Source: an uncultured Lachnospiraceae bacterium (GTDB lineage: Bacteria > Bacillota > Clostridia > Lachnospirales > Lachnospiraceae). Taken from it: DNA of 38,057 nucleotides. The stretch spans positions 1-38,057 of the forward strand of contig CAMOZY010000019.1 in assembly GCA_946631295.1 (NCBI GenBank), given 5' to 3'. The notes under the pieces are model-generated. The model ran no database searches. It was not told the DNA's origin and saw only the letters and a program-made list of their open reading frames with translations. How positions within the stretch are numbered: position 1 is the first letter of the stretch; each line of letters starts with the position of its first letter. The position numbers were made by a program, and so were the translations under genes. This document shows positions 33,195 through 38,057 of the stretch, one piece after another.

Positions 33195-34955
33195 ATGAAA
33201 AAAATATTCAGCTCTTATAAAGTTTTTACGCCCAAATTGTACAGATACTGGGTCATATATGCAGGAACCGTATTTTTCGCAATATATACTGCTTTCGTAT
33301 CCCATTCGACAGGTGCCCTGATATCAATGCTGATGACTATCGGAACATTTATCAGTATGGATATTTTTACTGATTTCTTCGTCTTTCAGGGAATATTTTC
33401 CAAAGATTTCGATTTCGGAATACTGAAGAATTCAAAAGAGGGAATCAGGGTTTTGAAGGCCGGTGTCATCGGTGACCAGATAAGAAGATTTCTTCAGACT
33501 ACGGTGGTGATGACGGTCAGTGGATTATGCACCTGGAATTACTCAGTAGAGCATGGCTTTATTAATGATCCTGTGAAGTATGCAATGGCTATACTGGTCA
33601 TGATACTGACAATGTATTCATGTAATACGCTGGTACTTAATGTTACGAGAAGGCACATTAACTACGCTGATGGTCTTCTGACCAATATGCTGTCACTGAC
33701 TCTCAACACTGCAATATCTGCATTAGTCATGAGGCTGTATATGAAGGAAGACAGCACGGATCCGATTCCCATGCTTCTGGTCATGGCAGCAATAGCAGTA
33801 ATAGTAACTTATTGTATGGTTGAAAGGATTGGAAACATATTCCTCCTTTCCTTCGGAGAAAAGAAAATGGGCAGATTTGGTAATGATAATGCAAAAAAGA
33901 TGTGGATATTCCTTTTTATAGCTTTTGGTATAGATTTCCTGATGATACCGGTTATGTATGTAGGATTCAAGAAGGAAGCTGATCTCTCCGTATTCCTTGT
34001 GGCACAGATGATGTATCCTGCATGCGGAGTTGTTCTGGCAAAACTTCTTTCATATAACGAGGGCAAGCTTCCCAAGTTCGCATACGGAACAATCCTCGGA
34101 GCAGGTCTTCTCTCAATTATATGTGCAGTCATTTGTGCTGTGGCACCTAAAACGATTGAAGCAAGCGGACAGACGATGACTGTACAGTACCTTGCTTCCA
34201 CTTATGTTATGATCGTTGGTTCGATATTGATGATCATAGCCCTCAGTGTTACAGGTAAGGAACAGAGAGAAAATGCAGGATTCAGGTTCCACAATGCAGG
34301 TAAGTCATTACTGTTTATGTTACTGTTCTTCGTTCTTTACTTTGCAAGGATAATCATCCTCACCGTTATAGGTGGAATCATGGAAGGAAATCTTTCTGAG
34401 TGCATTGCAGAACTTGGACAGATCTTCGTCGGAGAAGGACAGTTTGCAATCTGGATTTCCGTAGTGATCAATGCTCCTCTTACCTTCCTGATGTTCCTCG
34501 GCGAGGAATATGGGTGGAGATATTTCCTTCAGCCTGTAATGCAGAAAAAATTCGGAGTTCTTCCCGGAACGATCCTTCTTGGAATTGCATGGGGAGTGTG
34601 GCATGTAGGCGCGGACTTCATGTTTTACTCTGACGGAACCGGTATCCAGATGCTTTGTGCACAGTTTGTGACATGTGTGTCGCTCGGAATCTTCTTTGCA
34701 TATGCATATATGAAGACAAACAATATCTGGGTCCCTGTTATGATGCATTTCATGAACAATAATCTGATCATGGTTCTTACCGGAGATATGTCAACACAGT
34801 CCATGCAGGGTAATGTAGTCACCTGGGGTGATATTCCATTAATGATCATCGGCGCTGCGGTATTCTGGGTCTTTGCCTTTACACCTACCATGAGAGGAAA
34901 GGCTGTTTTGGATAAGACTGAGTCTGAAAAGAAGGAGATAGTAGAAAATGCTTGA
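33195..34955 (+). CDS. ABC-2-like permease region joined to a CPBP (CAAX protease-like) domain
   Basis: The 586-residue protein is strongly hydrophobic with about twelve membrane segments. The N-terminal third (about 1-240) resembles an ABC-2-type permease, including the cytosolic segment GILKNSKEGIRVLKAG. The C-terminal half has the three motifs of CPBP intramembrane proteases: EExxxR at Glu437-Glu438 to Arg442, His470 in WHVGAD, and HxxxN at His518 to Asn522. These residues are intact, so catalysis is possible. CPBP proteins include CAAX prenyl proteases and bacteriocin self-immunity proteins. Fusion with a transporter subunit is unusual; it may process or shield against the transported peptide (inference). 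Confidence 0.8.
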   Translation: MKKIFSSYKVFTPKLYRYWVIYAGTVFFAIYTAFVSHSTGALISMLMTIGTFISMDIFTDFFVFQGIFSKDFDFGILKNSKEGIRVLKAGVIGDQIRRFLQTTVVMTVSGLCTWNYSVEHGFINDPVKYAMAILVMILTMYSCNTLVLNVTRRHINYADGLLTNMLSLTLNTAISALVMRLYMKEDSTDPIPMLLVMAAIAVIVTYCMVERIGNIFLLSFGEKKMGRFGNDNAKKMWIFLFIAFGIDFLMIPVMYVGFKKEADLSVFLVAQMMYPACGVVLAKLLSYNEGKLPKFAYGTILGAGLLSIICAVICAVAPKTIEASGQTMTVQYLASTYVMIVGSILMIIALSVTGKEQRENAGFRFHNAGKSLLFMLLFFVLYFARIIILTVIGGIMEGNLSECIAELGQIFVGEGQFAIWISVVINAPLTFLMFLGEEYGWRYFLQPVMQKKFGVLPGTILLGIAWGVWHVGADFMFYSDGTGIQMLCAQFVTCVSLGIFFAYAYMKTNNIWVPVMMHFMNNNLIMVLTGDMSTQSMQGNVVTWGDIPLMIIGAAVFWVFAFTPTMRGKAVLDKTESEKKEIVENA

Positions 34956-35595
34956 TGAATTAAAGAATGCATATAAGCTTGTACAATACGGTCTTAAGAT
35001 AAAGACACAGCTCGGATTTGCGGTACTCTTTGTACTTATCGGAATAGGAATAGAGGTTATATCAAAAGGACAGGTTGTTACCGGAAGCTTTTATATAATC
35101 CTGTCAGGTATATTTATTTATCAGCTGATCATATCTGTGGACAATTCCACACTCGTGCAGTCATCTCCTTATAAAAAGAAGATACAGTGTACATATCCTC
35201 TTCTTGCGACTGCACCGTGGGTATATATGACACTTGCAGTTCTTTCGGTGATCCACTGGATCTTTTCAAGGGAAAGTGCCGAGGCATATGGTGCGATGTG
35301 CAGAATGACAATTCTGCTCGGAGTGCTTCTTGGCGTACTCATGTTATATACCGCGCTTGCATATAAGTATTTCATACTGGTTACTGTAGTAATGTTCGTT
35401 TCCGTATTCATACCTATCTTCGTACTGCAGGACGAGAATAAGATATCGATACATCTGAATAATTTTGGCGCATGTGTTGCTGTATCATTTTTGATCACGA
35501 CACTTGGCGTGATCGGATGCCGGTTACTTGCGAAGGCTACCTACAAGCATGAGCTTGATAAGCTGGCATTCAAAGCTGCGATGAAGACAAAGTAA
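34948..35595 (+). CDS. Membrane protein of the GntR-ABC operon
   Basis: The 215-residue protein overlaps the previous gene by eight bases, so it is translationally coupled. It has about five membrane segments (ending FLITTLGVIGCRLLAKATYKHEL) and a short cytosolic N terminus beginning MLDELKNAYKL. The size and layout fit a second, small ABC-2-type permease subunit, but no sequence motif proves it. A strong terminator follows at 35642. Confidence 0.75.
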   Translation: MLDELKNAYKLVQYGLKIKTQLGFAVLFVLIGIGIEVISKGQVVTGSFYIILSGIFIYQLIISVDNSTLVQSSPYKKKIQCTYPLLATAPWVYMTLAVLSVIHWIFSRESAEAYGAMCRMTILLGVLLGVLMLYTALAYKYFILVTVVMFVSVFIPIFVLQDENKISIHLNNFGACVAVSFLITTLGVIGCRLLAKATYKHELDKLAFKAAMKTK

Positions 35596-35641
35596 ACAAG
35601 TAGACGGTTTCTCTGCTTACTAACAGTTTTGATAAATGATT

Positions 35642-35679
35642 AGCGGCTATTCCGTATATTATCGGAGTAGCCGCTTTTT
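35642..35679 (+). terminator. Intrinsic terminator of the GntR-ABC operon
   Basis: AGCGGCTATTCCG (35642-35654) pairs with CGGAGTAGCCGCT (35663-35675), 13 pairs with one wobble, then TTTTT. It lies inside the frame that leads into the SulP gene, so that frame cannot be translated from this far upstream. Confidence 0.9.
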
Positions 35680-35761
35680 GATTTGGCCATATCATAATTT
35701 AGATATATCAGTATTTGACGACAACAAAAGCAGTTTTGCGGATAAGTTCTATTTTCATGTG

Positions 35762-35787
35762 ATTTTATCATGTCTTTTTGATAAAAT
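35762..35787. promoter_or_regulatory. Inverted repeat directly before the SulP start
   Basis: ATTTTATC (35762-35769) and GATAAAAT (35780-35787) form an 8-bp inverted repeat with a 10-bp gap, ending 7 bp before the start ATG, where a ribosome binding site would be expected but is missing. No clear promoter is visible; TTGACG at 35715-35720 is a possible -35. Confidence 0.4.
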
Positions 35788-35794
35788 ATTTTAT

Positions 35795-37855
35795 ATGGTA
35801 AAAAGCAAAACATTCAGTAATAAGAATAATGTAAGGGATGTTTTAGCCGGAATCGTGGTCGGGCTTGTTTCAATCCCTATTTCAATGGGATATGCCCAGA
35901 TAGCAGGGCTCCCTCCTGTATACGGGTTATATGGGAGCATTATTCCTGTTTTGATCTATTGCTTTCTTACAACCTCTCCTCAGATATACTTCGGTGTGGA
36001 TGCAACGCCCGCAGCTCTTATGGGCGGACTTCTTGCTGATATAGGTATTGCTTCACAGTCTGATGAAGCTGTTAAACTGGTGCCTGCCATCACGATGTGC
36101 GTGACGGCGTGGCTCCTTATTTTTTATCTGATACGAGCCGGAAAAGCGGTTAAGTATGTATCATCATCCGTTATGGGAGGATTTGTCTCGGGCATTGGAA
36201 CGACGATCATAGTGATGCAGATTCCGAAACTGTTCGGTGGAAATGCAGGATGCGGTGAGATCTTTGTTCTGGTAAACCATATCATTGGAGAGATATCGAA
36301 TGGCTTCCATATTCTTTCTTTTGTACTTGGACTTCTGACTGTGGCCATCATTTATATTTCAAGAAAGATCAATCCGAAATTTCCGATGTCAGTTGTCATG
36401 ATAGCCATCGGTGCAATTCTTACTGCTGTTTTTCACATTGATTCATATGGTGTTAAGATACTTCCCGAAGTTGAAGCGGGCATGCCTTTTCCTTCTTTTC
36501 CGGATATGGAACTGATTGCACTGTATGGCGATGAGATTCTTACTGTTTCGTTCACTATTGCAATTGTCATCGTTGCACAGACTCTTCTTATAGGAAATAA
36601 CTTTGCAAGAAAAAATGATTACAGGATAGAACCGGGCAGGGAAGTGCTCGCATTCGGTTTATCTAATTTTGCATCAGGTCTGTTCGGAGGACCTCCCATG
36701 AACGGCTCTGCATCACGTACCGGACTTGGTGAACAGTATGGTGCAAAGTCTCAGATTATGTCACTGACATCAGTCGTTACGATGCTGATCGTACTCTTTT
36801 TCGGAACTGGACTGTTGGAACTGCTGCCGGTTCCTATACTTACGGGAATAGTCATCTCGGCACTCATGAGCATACTTGAATTCGGGATGGCACGTACACT
36901 CTACAAAACCGACAGGAAAGAATGGTTCATATTCATGGGCGCTTTTCTTGGAGTGCTGATATTCGGAACCATATACGGAGTTGTCATCGGTGTCGTTTTA
37001 TCCTTCATTGCGGTTCTTATCAAAACAATCACTGTTCCCAGGGCGTATCTTGGTGTTATTCCCGAGCAGAACGTGTTCATCAATCTTGCAAGACACAGTG
37101 AAGCAAGACCAATAAGAAACACTCTTATATACAGGTTCTCCGGAAATCTGTATTTTGCCAATATAGACATCCTTGAAAAAGATATTGAAGATGTAGTGCA
37201 AAGTGAAAAGGATACGGATGAACCTATCAGGATCATAGTTATAGATGCAAGAGCGGTCGGGAGTGTTGACTATGCTGCAACTGAAAGACTTCTCAAGATG
37301 TATCGCAGATATAAAAAGCAGGGTATAAGATTTTATATCACAGAACATCTTGGCGTTATCAATGATCAGCTCAGAATGTACGGCGCGGGAGAACTGGTAA
37401 CTCTGGGCGTGTGCAGACGTACTATCACCCTTGCACTGCGTGATGCGGGATTACATGCTCCCTACGAGTATTCCGAGAACAGAGATTATTATGCGATATT
37501 CAAACGCTTTGAAGAACAGATCGGCAGCAGGGGTGATGAAGCATATGGACGAAAGGCGGAGATGGAATGGGCCTTTGCAGATTCTTCGGATAAGGTGATG
37601 GATGAGATAGCTGATGAATGGATATCACAGATAAAGGCATCGTCGAATTACAGTATTGAGAATATCCTTGAAGCAGAACGAAATACCGAATTCGGACGAG
37701 TTGGTCTGTTCGATGAAGATGAGATACTTATTAAGATAGAAAAGAAACTTGATAAAGGCGAAGGCGTTTCTGACATTGATGTCACAAAACTTAAAGCTGC
37801 GATAGAGATGAGAAGAAGTGTGATAGCAGAGAAGATGAAGAATGTAAGTCTGTGA
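35795..37855 (+). CDS. SulP-family anion transporter with STAS domain
   Basis: The 686-residue protein starts at the ATG at 35795; the frame is open upstream to 35636 but crosses a terminator. It begins MVKSKTFSNKNNVRDVLAGIVVGLVSIPISMGYAQIAGLPPVYGLY, the SulP transport signature, with about 12 membrane segments up to residue 410, and a conserved GGPPMNGSASRTG loop. A STAS domain follows (about 425-540; IIVIDARAVGSVDYAATERL holds the regulatory core). The tail is longer than usual, with helices to residue 686. SulP proteins move sulfate, bicarbonate or dicarboxylates; sulfate would suit the cysteine synthase genes in the window, but substrate is not shown. Confidence 0.9.
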   Translation: MVKSKTFSNKNNVRDVLAGIVVGLVSIPISMGYAQIAGLPPVYGLYGSIIPVLIYCFLTTSPQIYFGVDATPAALMGGLLADIGIASQSDEAVKLVPAITMCVTAWLLIFYLIRAGKAVKYVSSSVMGGFVSGIGTTIIVMQIPKLFGGNAGCGEIFVLVNHIIGEISNGFHILSFVLGLLTVAIIYISRKINPKFPMSVVMIAIGAILTAVFHIDSYGVKILPEVEAGMPFPSFPDMELIALYGDEILTVSFTIAIVIVAQTLLIGNNFARKNDYRIEPGREVLAFGLSNFASGLFGGPPMNGSASRTGLGEQYGAKSQIMSLTSVVTMLIVLFFGTGLLELLPVPILTGIVISALMSILEFGMARTLYKTDRKEWFIFMGAFLGVLIFGTIYGVVIGVVLSFIAVLIKTITVPRAYLGVIPEQNVFINLARHSEARPIRNTLIYRFSGNLYFANIDILEKDIEDVVQSEKDTDEPIRIIVIDARAVGSVDYAATERLLKMYRRYKKQGIRFYITEHLGVINDQLRMYGAGELVTLGVCRRTITLALRDAGLHAPYEYSENRDYYAIFKRFEEQIGSRGDEAYGRKAEMEWAFADSSDKVMDEIADEWISQIKASSNYSIENILEAERNTEFGRVGLFDEDEILIKIEKKLDKGEGVSDIDVTKLKAAIEMRRSVIAEKMKNVSL

Positions 37856-37938
37856 TGCGGGTATTATTCATTCAAGACTGAAACTATAGAGTCAATACTT
37901 CTATAAAAGAATATGTGAATAAAAACGGATGACATCAG

Positions 37939-37967
37939 CAGGGGCCTTTATCAAGGCCCCTGTTATA
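37939..37967 (+). terminator. Intrinsic terminator after the SulP gene
   Basis: CAGGGGCCTT (37939-37948) pairs perfectly with AAGGCCCCTG (37953-37962) around TATC, followed by a T-rich TTATATT. The T-run is interrupted but the stem is strong. Confidence 0.8.
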
Positions 37968-38018
37968 TTGCATAAATAAAGCTTTTTTATAGAAAGAAAA
38001 ATTTTTTTAAAAAAGTTG

Positions 38019-38047
38019 TTGACATGGAAATTTCAACGTGATATTTT
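38019..38047 (+). promoter_or_regulatory. Promoter of the next gene, outside the window
   Basis: TTGACA (38019-38024), 17 bp, TATTTT (38042-38047). The gene it drives begins past the right edge. Confidence 0.55.
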
Positions 38048-38057
38048 ATATAAGCTG

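Noticed and set aside
35636-35794. N-terminal extension of the SulP protein
   Set aside because: The extension would be translated through a strong terminator and has no homology-like features; the SulP signature begins just after the ATG at 35795.
1-38057. Search for CRISPR arrays, tRNA, rRNA, insertion sequences and integration sites
   Set aside because: No regularly spaced repeats, no cloverleaf with a CCA-type end, no rRNA segments and no transposase or integrase frames were seen.

Overview
The window looks like chromosome of an anaerobic Lachnospiraceae-type Firmicute; a Butyrivibrio or Pseudobutyrivibrio relative is a reasonable guess, not proven. Supporting this are the moderate-to-low G+C, strong AGGAGG-type ribosome binding sites, occasional TTG and GTG starts, sigma-A style TTGACA/TATAAT promoters, many hairpin-plus-T-run terminators, cytosolic plant-polysaccharide enzymes (CE1-like esterases, GH31, GH127) and a heavy load of cyclic-di-GMP proteins. 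I see no rRNA, tRNA, CRISPR array, insertion sequence or phage gene.

Layout. 1-7250: a truncated CE1-like esterase; a DUF2975 membrane protein paired with a small Xre-type regulator behind a promoter bracketed by two palindromes; a second esterase; two GNAT acetyltransferases; a zinc-ribbon Nudix hydrolase; a SAM methyltransferase; and four proteins of unknown function. 7411-10077: an HD-GYP phosphodiesterase convergent with an ArsB/SLC13-type permease. 10184-15083: a probable operon of GH31 alpha-glycosidase, GH127-type beta-L-arabinofuranosidase and a stand-alone EAL phosphodiesterase. 15262-17193: an Xre-type regulator, a DIP1984-like coiled-coil protein, a 390-bp gap holding a candidate structured RNA that ends in a terminator, and a von Willebrand A protein. 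17304-20505: a LysR regulator and two cysteine-synthase paralogues, with a perfect 14-bp inverted repeat near -66 of the first cysK.

20656-30290 is the most distinctive part: a four-gene signalling operon of Cache-type HD-GYP, a 1422-residue propeller hybrid histidine kinase with receiver and HPt domains, a double-receiver protein, and an HD-GYP protein with a duplicated C-terminal beta-rich domain of unknown function. It reads as a phosphorelay whose outputs are c-di-GMP hydrolases; no AraC or other DNA-binding output domain is present. Counting the EAL protein and the first HD-GYP, the window carries four c-di-GMP-degrading enzymes and no GGDEF cyclase.

30467-37855: an SPFH/band-7 membrane protein overlapping a ribbon-helix-helix protein; a YtrA-like GntR regulator with its own operator, followed by an ABC ATPase, an unusual membrane protein joining an ABC-2-like permease region to a CPBP (CAAX-protease-like) domain, and a further membrane protein; then a SulP transporter with a STAS domain. 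The window ends in a terminator and the promoter of a gene that lies outside it.
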